Positions 32,570-44,409 of a stretch of 64,000 nucleotides of DNA are shown one piece after another. The stretch is from Limnanthes douglasii subsp. nivea (taxonomy: Eukaryota; Streptophyta; Magnoliopsida; Brassicales; Limnanthaceae). Positions within the stretch are counted from its first letter, which is position 1. Every line of letters begins with the position of its first letter. Below the pieces are notes generated by a model. It was given only the letters and a program-made list of their open reading frames with translations, had not been told where the DNA came from and did not search any database. The position numbers and the translations under genes were made by a program. The stretch is from positions 217,277,530 to 217,341,529 of the forward strand of contig JAUPFV010000001.1 of assembly GCA_036936605.1 (NCBI GenBank), given 5' to 3'.

Positions 32570-34765
32570 GAACCAAAGGTCATAATTTTGATAAATAACA
32601 CGTGTCCTATTCTGATTTGACCTCTCAATCGTTTTTCTCATTGTTTCTTTTTATAGAAGGAAGAAAACAATTCTAGAAAGAGAAAGCTTGAGTTCGTGAC
32701 TTTGTTTTAAACTTAGGAAATTATATGTTCACAACCAGAACTGCTCTGATCAAATGAGGTTGGTTAAATCTATCTGATTTGGAAAAATCAGGAAAGGAGG
32801 CAAGAATTGTACCCAGACTCTTTGTTTCTCCTAATGGAGTAATTAGCCAAACAATACCAGAACCAAAGAAGAGTTCATCATCGTCCAGAACATCCGAAAA
32901 CCTTCTTTTATCCCAAATTTATCTACCATAGAGTCTGAACCTTAAGTTCAAGTATCCCTGGATCCTTTTTCTAAGGACAAAGCAGTTTCCAGTGTTAAGA
33001 AACCCTCATCATTTCTCGCTGTGGGATCAGATACTAAAAATGTCACACCCCAAAGAGTCAGTCTACTCTCCAAGGCCAAGAGCACCCCTCCTTCTTTAAA
33101 AAATGTTAGTTCAAATACATTAAAACCTCTTTCCCAACCTCCTATGGACCCGAATCCATTGCTTCCACTTAATGAGGCCACCCAAATTGAGAAAGAAGCT
33201 AAAAGTGCTAAATTGGTCGAACACTGATCGACTATAATGGAAAACAAATATGGAATATAGTGGGGAAGATACCCCATTGGAGATATCCAAACATAATGGG
33301 AATACGACATCAGATCGGGCAAGTAGAGGAAAGGTGGGACAACCAAATAATGAGTCACTTCCGGAGTGCCTGGAAGGGAAAGTTGGGCCCAACTTTTGTA
33401 AGGTTAGTGTGAAATACTTAATGGCCCTTCAAAAATCTCTTACGTGTATACACATACTGCCGAATTAGATCTGATAAGAACAAAATGGGGCTTTCTGGAG
33501 TCTATTAAGGTGAGGATTTTTATTACTCCGGAAAATCCTATGGATTGTAAAGCTAAAGAAATTGTGGTATACAACAAGGTGCTGAACTGGGGTCTTCGTT
33601 TCCCTTTAGACCTGGAAATAGTCAGATATTTTCATCTAATCAAGCTTTTCTCAAGGCAGATGAGCTCGAATGCCTGGTATACTCTGTTAGCCAGTATTAT
33701 TGCTTCTAGATTGTCAAAATTTCCAATCCCTATGGAGCAGTTTGCTGCTGCGGCTGGTTTGTGTAAAAATCACCAAATCCATTTTTATCATTACAATATT
33801 GGAAACGACTATAAAGTAGTGAATGATCTGTTGGAGACTGAGAAACCATGGAGGACTCATTTTATTTTCATAAGTGAAGCTTGGGAGAATGGAAAAAAGA
33901 TAGCCTTCAAAGAAAATCCAAGCCAATTGACTAGATACTGGAAGAGTTCAGGTAAATCTTGTTCGGATTTTTATTAGTATTTAGACTTTATTTTGATATA
34001 TAGAACTGATTATTGTATCTCTTTGCAGTATTTTCGAAAATGTTCTCAAAGCATCTGGAGGCAAGAAGGACTACGTTTTCCAAGTTAAATCGATAGGCAT
34101 TAGAGAATTGGGGGGGATTACCTTTCATAATTGTTTCACTTATGGAAACATGTTGAGGGCTCACTTGTCGAATACCACTGGAAGCAAAGACCTCCCCCTC
34201 TATCGGATGTCATCCTTAAAAGAACTGAGGCAAATGATGGGAAACTCACTTACCAGCCCGAAATAAAGCTCCTAGCCATATGGACAAGATAAAGAATAAG
34301 AATAAGAAGAAAACTGAAGATGACCCATCTCATCAGATTCTCAAAGCAGCTAGTTCGAATAATCCTGAAGGAATCAATTTCGTTTTGTTAGAGGCAGTTG
34401 CTGCAATAGTTGGGGAATCCGGGATATCAGATCAGTTGCCCCAAACTAAGAAGAAAGGTCACAAGAGGCACAAGGAAGGTAGTGACCGAAGGGCTGGAAA
34501 AAATGAGAAGATTAGCTTAGGGTCACAGATAATCCTGCGTCCTTCAGATGTTCCCCTCACTCTTCCAACTGATACTCCTCCATAAGAAGAGGTATCAGCT
34601 AATCCTCCTTCTCTAGTGTTTCCCACAGCCGATCAGCCATCTATTGAAGGAGAGGCTAACCTGAATGACCTTCGTAATATGTACTTCAGTGACCTTGATA
34701 AGGATGACTTCAATCGGACCTCAGACTACCATCACCAATGTCGTAACTTATAATGGTGAATATTT
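32570..34765 (+). pseudogene. Second aORF of a Tat-like retroelement
   Basis: Plus-strand frames spanning about 2.2 kb. The N-terminal part is Ser/Pro/Lys-rich (GSDTKNVTPQRVSLLSKAK). About 33444-33977 is an open 177-codon stretch reading NWGLRFPLDLEIVRYFHL..NAWYTLLASIIASRL..PIPMEQFAAAAGL, which resembles the 'putative gypsy-type transposon' domain of plant retroelements. An intron follows: donor near 33951 (TTCAG|GTAAATC), acceptor TTTGCAG near 34028. The next exon continues VKSIGIRELGGITFHNCF and a basic Lys-rich stretch (KIKNKNKKKTEDD). Several stops interrupt it. It is the closest relative, within the window, of the duplicated aORF at 28760-30411. Its role is not known. Confidence 0.6.
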
Positions 34766-34769
34766 CAAG

Positions 34770-35765
34770 GTATCGAGTGAGCATGATACTTTGGGCCATG
34801 TAGTATTGGGCCAAAATTAGACCAATAGTCGGTCTGAAAAGACAATTCAGGGCTCAGGCTAAGGATATAATTTCTCTTACCATAGACAACCAAAACTTGA
34901 AGATTTCTCTTTCATCTGAACAATAAAAAGTGGAGGCTTTAAATACATATCTGACATTCTATCTAATTCGGAAAACTGAAATAAAAAAATTTAAAAATCA
35001 AGTTATTGAAACTTAATACATGAAAGAAACTTAAGATAAGCCTATAGTAGCTTCATTGTATGCCTTTGGTTTAGACGGTAGACTTGATTTTAGTTTTCCA
35101 AATTAGATGAGTATTAGGTAGTAATAAATGATACTTTGGATACTAACTAATAAAAATATACAAACAAGTTCGAAAAATATGTCTTTATATATGTAAACAA
35201 ACGACACCTTATATATTTCTTCAATATATATTGTTTTAAACAATAATAAGCAAAATAAAAATTACTCTCATTCATTATCCATATATACAAATAAGGAAGC
35301 TCAAATTTTAAATCATATATTTCCACGCTAATATTTAAGATAGATTTTAAAATTTTATTTCTAACATTATTTGCAAAAGATGACTTATAATTATGTTTTT
35401 TAAATTCAAAACACAAACAAAACATACTCATTTGTAAGTCTTTTAAATAAAAAAATTAGGTATTTGTGATTTATTCACCTTTAATTCTAGAGTTTGTGAT
35501 AATTTTATTCTTCTTTACAAAATTTTATTACAATGAAGTCGTAAAAAATTTGACAGGTGGGCATAAGTTTTTTGGATGATTTTGCATAAGCTTTCCAGAA
35601 TTTTTAAGAAAAATTTTGAGTTTGCGACGAAATTATATAAGTTCCTTATCGATATATTTTCTGATTTTAGAGAATTTGTTTTTAATAAAAAATAAATTTT
35701 ATTTATTTGAAACAGAATACACAATCTCAGAGATTTCCATTTTAATTACATTTCAATCAGAGTAT
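34770..35765. other. AT-rich non-coding DNA
   Basis: Very AT-rich, with short lysine/tyrosine/phenylalanine-rich frames on the minus strand typical of AT-rich noise. No domain and no repeat structure were recognised. Confidence 0.5.
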
Positions 35766-35769
35766 TCCT

Positions 35770-36438
35770 ATGTATAGTCTATGTGGAGAATAAATAAGTA
35801 CTCCTTGATTTTGATTGGGATGCAATAAGGAACTGGTATCCCTATAATGTTTCTTTGCTCCTGGTAATATCCTGACATTCATTCTCCATGATTTATTTTG
35901 CTTCTCCCAACATGAAGTTTGACTTGAAAGTCAAGAATAAGAAAAATTTCTAATCAAATGGACATAATCTTTGGATGAAAAATATGACTGATCAAACATT
36001 GCTGACATAATACATGCGAAAACATTGCTAATCATTAAAGCTTGAGTATCCAAAACCTAAGTTTTCTAATAATGTTATTTTCTTGAGGGTGGTTTTGAAT
36101 ATCATAACTATTTAAGTCAAATTCCATCTTACACTTTAAGGTCCATCGAGAAAACCAGTCAACAGCTTGATATTGGTTCCTTGATATGTGTTTGATAGTA
36201 ATAGTTGAGAATATTAAGTTTCTACAATAATTAATTAAAAAAATTATATATCAGGGCCCTTACCCTTAACATGCATATCAATTAAAATAGATAAATCTCA
36301 TTATATGTCCACATGTTTAAAACCATTTGATAACAAACTATAAGGTCATCAAGAATTTTCCTAAACTCAACTAAAAAAGGGTTTGTTTCCCATATAATTT
36401 ATCATAAGCAGTGATAACATCACCATTATGATTTCTAA
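35770..36438 (-). mobile_element. LINE 3' end (RNase H distal half), left of MULE-2
   Basis: On the minus strand the segment reads HNGDVITAYDKLYGK just inside the MULE-2 border, then degenerate RNase H sequence, NQYQAVDWFSRW (matching the 'ADWLA' end of the LINE RNase H) and, near 35840, IIGIPVPYCIP, the typical C-terminus of these proteins. It continues the frame found at 43265-43640 on the other side of MULE-2. Confidence 0.7.
36430..36438. repeat. Target site duplication of MULE-2, left copy
   Basis: GATTTCTAA lies directly before the left terminal inverted repeat and is identical to 43265-43273. Nine bases is the canonical MULE duplication length. The border could be shifted by one base. 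Confidence 0.85.
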
Positions 36439-36637
36439 GGCTTTGAACAATGATTCGTCCCTCGACTATCGCGTTTGGTGGCAAATAGTCCTTGTACTTT
36501 CAAATGTCCGTTGGCAGTCCCTGGACTATCTCGTTTGGATAAAGTTAGTCCAGAGGATCCTCTGATCCACCAGATGCTACCACATGTCCCCATACACTTC
36601 AGTTTTTTGTGTCACCAGTAGTCTCTTGACTTTAGGT
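36439..36637. repeat. Left terminal inverted repeat of MULE-2
   Basis: It begins GGCTTTGAACAATGA, then CGTCCCTCGACTATCGCG, and runs about 199 bases to TTGACTTTAGGT. It aligns with the reverse complement of 43064-43264 with only scattered mismatches. The internal words GTCC.TGGACTATC.CGTTTGG occur twice, so each repeat is itself built of two related subunits. Confidence 0.93.
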
Positions 36638-37077
36638 CAAACCCCAAACTTAGTCCGCCACATTAAGTGACCCAACTACCTCTTCAATTTCCACCTTGGC
36701 ATCGAAAATTAAATCAGATTATCCATGTGGCATTATTAGCCTACATGTAATATTTTGCCCCAAAATCATTTATAACTTTATCAATCGGTGCGTTACATTT
36801 TATGTTTTAATTGATTTAATTTAATTTATTATAATAATTAAACAAAATCTAACCCTAGATTTTCTGCAACTCTGAACACACTTCACTCTTTTTGAATTCC
36901 AATCCCTCGACTTTCTCATCTTCCCTCTCCCTTGTTCTACAGCAAATCCCCAAATCAAACCCTAATCTAAACCCTAAACCTATACCCAAATCGAAACACA
37001 AACCTTAAATCTTCTTTCTTAATCTCAGTCTCAACACCCTGTTGCTAGCCCTAATTTGTGGCAAACGCGATTCAACA

Positions 37078-40000
37078 ATGACGAAGGGTTCGAGGAGGAA
37101 ATAGAAGAAGGTCAAAATTGAATTGGATTTCTCTGAAGAATATACAGGTATTTAGTTTGTTTCCATATTTGTCTTGATGTATCGTTTTATTGCTTCACTG
37201 TGTTTCCATGATAAATGTATTCTGTGTTACATTTCGATATTGTTAGTAGGGCTAGATATCAATTAGGTTGCTATCGATTAATCAGTATAATAGGGCTTGG
37301 TATTGATTGTTAAAGTGTGTCATTTTGTCATTTTGTTTTGATTGTTTTACTCTGTTTTCTTTTCGCATAGGACTATAGAGATGATTGCTATTTATTTTTG
37401 CTGCATTAGGGATGTTTGTTGCTGCATTAGATATGCAGTAGGGTATAAATTGAGTGTTGTTGTGGTTTGAGTGCTGGCATAGATTGAGCGTTAATGTTGT
37501 TTGAGTGTAGAGGCAGATTGAGTGTTGCTGTTGTTTTAGTGTTGGTATAGACTTAGTGTTGTTGTTTCAGTGTTGTTGTTGTTTCAGTGTTTGTATAGAT
37601 TTAGTGTTGTTGTTGTTTGAGTGTAGAGGCAGATTGAGTGTTGTTGTTGTTTCAGTGTTGCTGTTGTTTCAGTGTTGGTATAGACTTAGTGTTGTTGTTG
37701 TTTCAGTGTTGCTGTTGTTTGAGTGTTTGTATAGATTTAGTATTGTTGTTGTTTGAGTGTAGAGGCAGATTGAGTGTTGTTGTTGTTTCAGTGTTGCTGT
37801 TGTTTTGGTGTTGGTGTTGCAGTCGTAGTCATTTGGTATGTATTTAGTAATTGTTGCTAGATGATGAGGGTTTGTGATATTTGCAGGTGTGAATTCTGAA
37901 TTATTCACCATGGTAGTACGTCATGGTGGTAAATTCTATGAGAAAAGCGGCATCGTAACATATAGGGGTGGTAAGGAGACGTTAGTTGATAATATGAACC
38001 CCGGTAAGATGTCACTAATCTACCTAAGCGAGTATATTTACATGATGTGCTCGCCTGAACAGAAGTTTGGTGTGTTGAATTCCGCGTACCAACTGCCTTC
38101 ACGCAAGGATGATAAGGGTTTGCTGAATGTTGCTAGCGATGCAGATGCACTGGAGATGTGCAAGTTGGTAGACAAGCGCAGGTTGTTAAAGTTGTATATA
38201 GAAGCTGTTCTGCCACTGGAGATAATTTCCCCTTCGAAAAGACCAAAACCTAAAACTCCACCGGTGGTTGAACTTTCAGAATCAAGTTCAGATTCAGAAA
38301 AAGAGAAGGAGAGTGAGAGTAGTGAGGAAGACCTTGTGGATAGAGAAACAGATGAATTTATTAAGGCTATGGATGCTGAAGAACAGAGGGTTCGAGAACA
38401 GACGGTCGAAGAAGAAGCTGACCAAAGGGCTGGTGTGGCAGAGGAAGCAGTTGGTGAAAGCGCTAGGGTGGAAGATATTGTTAGTGATGGTGATTGTAGG
38501 GTAGAACGGAATGGTGAAAGGGGCGGTGTAGAGAAGGAAACAGTTGAAGAAAGGACCATTGTGCAGACAGATGTGGCTGATTGTAGGGGTGATGGTGATG
38601 GTGAAAAAGATGCTAGGGTAGAAGAAGAAACAGTGGGTGACTGTGATGGTGAAAAAGATGCTGGTAAAAGAGTTGATCAACAGGAAGTCTCATTTGGTAA
38701 TATTGGTGGGGATGAAGAAGAAGCTTGTAGGGGTGGACAAGAGGTTGGTGGGGATGAAGAAGAAGCTTGTAGGGGTGGACAAGAGGCTGGTGATGCTGCT
38801 ACGCCCAATGCACATAGGGTTGACAACAACGCTGGGCCAACTGAACAACCTCCCGTTAAAGAGTCTTCGAATTGGACTGCATTCATAGACGAGTTAGGGC
38901 GTGATGTACGCTGGGGGGATGGAGTTGATGGAGTTGAGGTTGAATCATCTGCCCAGGATAAAAATGCTGGTGAATCAGCAGCGACAGAGGCAAATGAGGA
39001 GGCTGGAGAGCAACAACACCAGTCTGTCCCACCTGAACAACAAAGGGACACAGAGGATATCGAGACAGAGTACGCGACATCGGATGCGCTGAATACACTG
39101 GCAAACTCCGATGTAGACCTCGATGATGACGTGGAGTTGTGGTATAATTTTTCAGAGTTCAATCCATCCGTACCGTTGGCCAGTGTAGAGCTACAAGTTG
39201 GGCATGAATTCACGACGGCAAGTGAGCTTAAGGAAGCTATAAAGAACTATGGGATCAAGCAGCGGAGGTACGTTGTCATGAAGAAAAATGACAAGGAAAG
39301 AATCTCCTTTGTGTGTTTAGCAGAGGGCTGCCCTTAGAAAGCATACTGCTCCACAATGGGGTGCAGTAACAGGTGGGTGTTGAAGACCTTGGTTGACAAC
39401 CATACATGTCCTCCAACAAATGATAACAAGAATGTGACAGACATCTGGATTGCTAAGTACTATCTGCCACAGTGGGAGGCGGATATAAACTGGTCAGTTA
39501 CGTCGTTGATAGCGTCCTTAAGCAGAGAGTTCCTCGTTCGAATTAACAGGAAGAAGGGGTATATGGCTAAGTCTATTGCTCATGAGATGATATTGGGGAA
39601 TGACAAGCAGCAGTTTGCGAGGTTGTTAGACTACAGCGAGGAGATTATCAGGACTAATCCGGGTTCAACTTGCATTATTAAGCAAGCGAACAATATCTTC
39701 GAGCGTTTCTACATGTGTTTGGGTGCTGTTAAGAGGGGATTCAAAGCAGGGTGTAGGCTAGTTGTTGTCTTGGATGGGTGCTTTTTGAGTGGAGCTTTTG
39801 AAGGCCAGCTTTTGGTGGCTGTTGGTGTAGACGCAAACGATCAAATGTACCCTGTTGCTTGGGCTGTTGTAGAGAACGAAAACAGATCAAGTTGGAGTTG
39901 GTTTCTGCATTTGCTAGAGGAGGACCTCGACATCTAAAACCAGGGAGCGTGGCTGTTTGTAAGTGACAAACAGAAAGGGTTGGTCCCTGCATTGTTGGAA

Positions 40001-41825
40001 GATTTTCCAAACTCAGAACATCGCTTTTGTTGTAGGCATTTGTATGCCAACTTTAAAAAATCACACCCTGGTCGTCTAGAGAAAATGATCTTCTGGGCAG
40101 CAGCTAGATCCACATACCTTGGGGAGTTTGATGCTCATATGGCAGAAATGCAAAGAGTTAATATTGATGCTTTCAAATGGTTAGAAGATAAACCACCAAG
40201 CCAATGGTCTAGAGCCCACTACAAAGAAGACACGTGCTGCAATATTCAGACCTCCAATTTAGCAGAAACTTTCAATATGGTTATTCTACACCTAAGGGAG
40301 AAATCCATCATAACGTTGATGGATGGTATCAGAACGCAGACAATGAAAAGAGTAGCAAAGCTTAAAAAGAGAAGTGCTACCTGAAAGGGTGAAATCTGCC
40401 CCAAGTATATTAAAGAAGCTGGAGTTGAGTATTGAGGCAGCTGGGAGGTGCTGGATTGAAGAATCTGGGGGTCCACAATATGAAATCAAATCAGGGGGAG
40501 GGCAATTTGTTGTAGACATTTCTCAAAAGACATGTGCGTGTAGGAGTTGGCAACTGAGTGGTATACCTTGCGCTCATGTTGTTGCGGGTATATGGGCTGA
40601 CAATAAAAGACCCATAGACTTCATTCCTTCTTGCTACCACATTGAAACGAACAGAGCCATCTACGCACATACCATCAACCCTATCAATGGGCAGTTGCTG
40701 TGGAAGAAATCTGCTTTCCCTCCTTGTCAGCCACCACCTATGGAAGTCAAGAGGGGGAAAATGCCATAAAAAGAAGGAGGGACAGAAGCGAGCTTGAACC
40801 ACCGACTGGAGAAAGGGTATCTAGAAGGTTCATTCAATTGAAGTGCACAAAATGCAAGAAGCCAGGACACAACAGAAGGAGTTGCCCAACCACTGGAGAG
40901 TCCTCACAAGCTGCTGCTGGGTCGAAGACAGGGGTTGCTGGTGCTGAAGACACCTCACAGAGAGCTGCAGACAGCCCACAGGTAACTGTTGGGACTGGGC
41001 CAGCTGATGGTGGGGTTGTAACCAACACAGAAGGATCTGAACCTGCTGCTGATGGAGTTAACAAAGCACATGAAGCCCGTTTCAATGCTCGTCTTAGAAA
41101 GGCAGCAAGAAGAGTGAGAAACCTCCCGGTAAGTTTTTTGTATTCTTCACATTTTTGAGTTTTGAAAGAGTTAAGATAATTTATGGTGGTTGGGTTTCTT
41201 TGGTGGTGAAATAGGTTGGGAGAGGAGCAGCTGCTAACACAATGCCTGATGTAAGGTTTTTAACATTTGGTATTCTTGCTGCCTAGTCTTCATTTTTTTC
41301 AATGATATTGATTTTGTCCTTTTGGTGCAGGGGAGCCTTGTCTATTGTGTTGATCCAAGAGCTGGTGGGGGACAAGGTGCACAAGCCACAAGAAGAGGGA
41401 TGGGAAGAAACGTAAGATTCTTATCTCTCATACTGTAAAACTGTTTCTTTTTTGCTTTTTTTACCTGTTTTATTGAATAGAATAATTGGTCACATGGTAT
41501 GTTTTATAGTGGTGTTGGTGTGCATTTAATTAGTATTCAATAGTGTTGTTGAGTTGTAGGTAGGCTTTAACAAAATGGTTTTGGTGTTGCTGTTTCTGTA
41601 TTCATTGGTGTTGATATTTGTTGGTCTAGTAGTTATAATTAATAGGGTACTGTATGATTGCAGGAAACTACTGGAAACCGGGTGCCTGCAAGGGAGATGC
41701 CTCAATTCAAAGAGGCGTCGTCTAGAGTGGAAAATGAGAGATGGAAGAGACCAAGACGAGTCCCCAATTCATCTTCTACTGGGTGTTTATCTGCTGCACC
41801 AGATGATACTTCTAGGATTGTCTAG
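37078..41825 (+). pseudogene. MURA transposase of MULE-2
   Basis: Exons: 37078-37147, 37887-41128, 41215-41250, 41331-41411 and 41664-41825, all with GT-AG borders and matching phases. Order: N-terminal MuDR region (FTMVVRHGGKFYEKSGIV); a long acidic, Glu/Asp-rich repeat-bearing linker (two EEACRGGQE repeats near 38715-38790); MuDR DNA-binding region ending FVCLAEGCP; DDE core with Asp in VVVLDGCFLSG and Asp in LFVSDKQKGLV, CCRHLYANF, and SNLAETFN, which probably holds the acidic third residue; SWIM finger CACRSWQLSGIPCAH; CCHC knuckle CTKCKKPGHNRRSC; Arg-rich tail. Lesions are few: TAG 37102, TAG near 39337 (for a Trp), TAA near 39935 (for a Glu), and one-base shifts near 40372 and 40767. 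Catalytic residues are kept. It moves the element; this copy is broken but young. Confidence 0.88.
37440..37830 (+). repeat. GTTGTTGTTTCAGTGTTG-type minisatellite in MURA intron
   Basis: The first intron (37148-37886) contains irregular repeats of GTTGTTGTTTCAGTGTT with longer units including AGAGGCAGATTGAGTG (about 37507, 37624 and 37761). The Val/Leu/Cys-rich plus-strand frames here are repeat artefacts. Confidence 0.85.
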
Positions 41826-42130
41826 TGTATAGACTGTTGAACACTGGAAACTAATTTTTTGGTTCTAGAGTAGACTATTTTTTGTCACCAGTTGTTAACA
41901 ATTATAAATCTGAACTCTAAGGGTGTTGTTGTTAATAGGTGTTCATAGCCTTGTCTTGTTTTTTGTATTATCTAGTTGATAATGTATTCTGTTGGAATAT
42001 TATGTAAGGTTGGCTATTTATGAATGAAATTCTAAGTTTTATTTTGAATCAAAATTTAGCAGTGTTAGTACTACTCTAATTTTTTGATTTGCAAATAGTC
42101 CATTAATGTTCACAAGCTTGAAAACAAATA
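41826..42130. other. Intergenic space between convergent genes of MULE-2
   Basis: About 300 AT-rich bases between the MURA stop and the stop of the GRF-TM gene. It serves as shared 3' flank for two convergent transcripts. No hairpin repeats of the MULE-1 type are present. Confidence 0.6.
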
Positions 42131-42731
42131 CTAATAAAATGTTGAGACAACACCAGTTCTAATATTTCTAAAATTACTTCGCGAAACCAAACAAAGAACA
42201 ATACTAATAAAATTAGTTCTAATAAAATTACTTCTCCATAACCGGTTCTTACTTTGCAAATCAAACCAAACATTACATTGTTTATCAAACCAAAAATTAC
42301 ATTGTTTATCAAACCAAAAATTACATAGTTGTCTCTTAGTTCTTAACAAGACTAATAAAAAAAACAGACAACAAATGCAGCAAAACAACATCAACAAACT
42401 ATTTTTGGTCTTCAGACTACCATTCTCACCTTCAATCTTGAGTATCTTTTTCTTCAACGACATAATTAATTCTTTGGAATGATGAGGAACTCGTGAATTC
42501 ACCCACTAAAAAACCCACATTTTCCTTTAATACTCTGTAACATTATATCGATTTAGGGTTTTAAAAAACTAAGGTTCTAAACACAAATTATGGTTTTAGA
42601 AGATTTAGCTAAGATTAAACTTACCCGATAGTTTCTGCATCCATAAAATCTTCTCCCTGGATTCGATTTTGTCCATGAGGTACAAATTACCAAAGGTTTC
42701 CCACAAAAGCAGATCGACACCGAATCTCCAT
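42131..42731 (-). pseudogene. GRF zinc-finger protein with C-terminal membrane segment (MULE-2)
   Basis: Two exons on the minus strand, 42731-42625 and 42505-42131, with donor CGG|GTAAGT and acceptor TTTTTTAG in phase. Exon 1 reads CFCGKPLVICTSWTKSNP followed by GRRFYGCRNYR, the signature of a plant GRF-type zinc finger (CxCG..TSWT..NPGRRFYGC). Exon 2 adds VPHHSKELIMSLKKKILKIE, likely a short coiled coil, then a hydrophobic segment (LLMLFCCICCLFFLLVLL) that looks like one transmembrane helix. The only ATG (42731) is one base out of frame with the finger, so a one-base loss at the start is likely; downstream codons are open to the stop. NFWFDKQC is repeated near the C-terminus. Proteins of this design are common in plant genomes; their role in MULEs is not established. 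Confidence 0.7.
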
Positions 42732-43063
42732 TTTTTTATAAAGGAAAGAGGTAGAGCTGGTTGACATTTATGGAGGATGTAGATGAAATACTTTTACTGG
42801 TGTTAGGAAACGGATGGAAGGAGAAGGAAGAAAGAATAAAAAGAAAGCAAATATGAGAGAGGAGAAGCTATTTGAGTCGAGGAAGATGAAATTAGGAATA
42901 TATGTATTAACAATTCAGTGTTTTAAATGTATCTATAGATGCATACATTTAAATTAGGTGATTAAATGACACATAGGATTTATTTAATAGGTGCCACGTA
43001 AGAAAAATTTGTCATCTCACCAACAGGGCTGCTAACTAGGATTTTGGTCAAAGGGCAAAATCG
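42732..43063 (-). promoter_or_regulatory. Leader and promoter region of the GRF-TM gene
   Basis: It lies between the GRF-TM start and the right terminal repeat. CCTTTATAAAAAA sits directly before the presumed start and is TATA-like, but too close to be the initiating box for that ATG. Promoter activity more likely lies in the terminal repeat, as in MuDR. Confidence 0.35.
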
Positions 43064-43264
43064 TACCTAAAGTCAAGGGACTACTGGTGACACAAAAAAC
43101 TGAGGAGTATGGGGACAGGTGGCAACATCTGGTGGATCAGAGGATCCTCTGGACTAACTTTATCCAAACGCGATAGTCCAGGGACTGCCAACGGACATTT
43201 GAAAGTCCATGGACTATCTGCCACCAAACGCGATAGTCGAGGGACGACTCACTGTTCAAAGCCT
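43064..43264. repeat. Right terminal inverted repeat of MULE-2
   Basis: About 201 bases. Its reverse complement begins AGGCTTTGAACAGTGAGTCG and follows the left repeat closely for its whole length. The 9-base duplication follows immediately. Confidence 0.93.
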
Positions 43265-43273
43265 GATTTCTAA
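43265..43273. repeat. Target site duplication of MULE-2, right copy
   Basis: GATTTCTAA is identical to 36430-36438. On the minus strand it lies in the LINE sequence reading GTIRN.., which resumes on the other side as HNGDV. Confidence 0.85.
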
Positions 43274-43640
43274 TGGTCCCACTACCACTAGATTCACTAT
43301 TCAGCAGACAAGAGCCATCAACATTTAACTTTAACCTATTTTCTTTATGGTTTATCTATTATACAATATTTGTTCTACCTGAATTTCCAATATGAAAAAA
43401 ACATCATAGACTGCTTGCAATGTTTAAATCACCGTACCAAAGTTTATTTTTTAGGATACTTGAGTTATCAAGTTTAGACATAATGAAATAAATTTTATCT
43501 AAAATGTTTTTAATAGTAACATAAGTTTCATTATATTTTCTTTTATTCCTACAATGTCATACTAACCAACATATAACGAATGGAAGAATAATTCTGATAT
43601 GAGCTATTTTGGTGGTGGACGAGAACCTACATCTAACCAG
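43265..43640 (-). mobile_element. LINE 3' region (RNase H proximal half), right of MULE-2
   Basis: On the minus strand the segment about 43630-43450 reads IRIILPFVICWLV..RNKRKYNETYVTIKNIL, the linker before the LINE RNase H. Then about 43345-43265 reads VKLNVDGSCLLNSESSGSGTIRN, the start of the RNase H domain with its DGS motif. It joins across MULE-2 to 36438-35770. One stop and several changes show decay before or after the insertion. Confidence 0.75.
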
Positions 43641-44409
43641 ATGCTGGTTAGAAGTTTTTTCACATGTTTTTCAATTTTTAGATAATGTTTTTAAATATTA
43701 TGAAAAAATATAAAAAAAAGGTTGTCGATACAATTTTGAAAAAAATTTGGAGTCAAAAACAAAAAATAGTGGTGGCGTAAAAATGTCAAATATTTACATG
43801 AATATTTATTTATGGTTTGATGATTTCTTTTTGATGATTTTTTTCACAAATTTTAGAAAAAGATTTGTAAATTACTGAAATTTTACAAGAAAGAAATTGA
43901 ACTTCGGTAAAACTTTGTAACAAAAGTTGTTGTTTTAAATTTTAAATTCAAAAAAATTATATAAAAAACACAAAAATATATCTGATGTTTATTATCAACA
44001 GTATATTATTATTATTTAAAAGTTAATACTAATTTTTCTTTTAATACAGAAATTATCCCAATTTATCAAACTGATCGTGGATCTCAAAGGAAAACCCGGT
44101 TTTAAAAAGTTAAGGTAGTTTTTAAAAAGTTAAACAAAGAACTGCATAGCAATACTCCAAATGTAGCAAGAAAATTAAAAAAAACCTCTAAATGTGCAAA
44201 ATAAATTAGAACTTCTTTCAGCTGCACATTTATAATCTCTAACGTATAAAATTTCACCTTTTTTTTTCTCAAACACTGTCAAAATGGTCAAGACAAATGA
44301 TTTAAAATCAAAATTTTGCTACTTATGACTCTACAATAATTGCACCACAATATCTGTGTATAAAAATGTGATCAAAGTAATACATCCCCAAGTAACAACC
44401 AAGAGCAGA
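43641..44409. other. AT-rich spacer 3' of the GAUT11-like gene
   Basis: Low-complexity AT-rich DNA without genes. Its right end (about 44170-44409) is the likely 3' UTR of the GAUT11-like transcript. Confidence 0.5.

Larger units (their letters stand above)
36439..43264. mobile_element. MULE-2: Mutator-like element with MURA and GRF-TM genes
   Basis: A 6.8-kb element with about 200-bp terminal inverted repeats and a 9-bp target duplication. It carries a MURA-type transposase (+, 37078-41825) and a convergent gene for a GRF zinc-finger protein with a membrane segment (-, 42731-42131). It has few lesions and highly similar termini, so it moved more recently than the other elements here. It is inserted in the RNase H region of a minus-strand LINE. 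The plan is that of MuDR (two convergent genes read inward from the terminal repeats), which is established for maize MuDR; applying it here is inference. Confidence 0.9.

Noticed and set aside
37556..37911. Val/Leu/Cys-rich plus-strand frames and the Thr/Asn-rich minus-strand frame.
   Set aside because: Products of the GTTGTT minisatellite in the first MURA intron of MULE-2.
38038..39213. Ser-rich minus-strand frames of up to 178 codons.
   Set aside because: Antisense shadows of the acidic Glu/Asp-rich MURA-2 linker on the plus strand.
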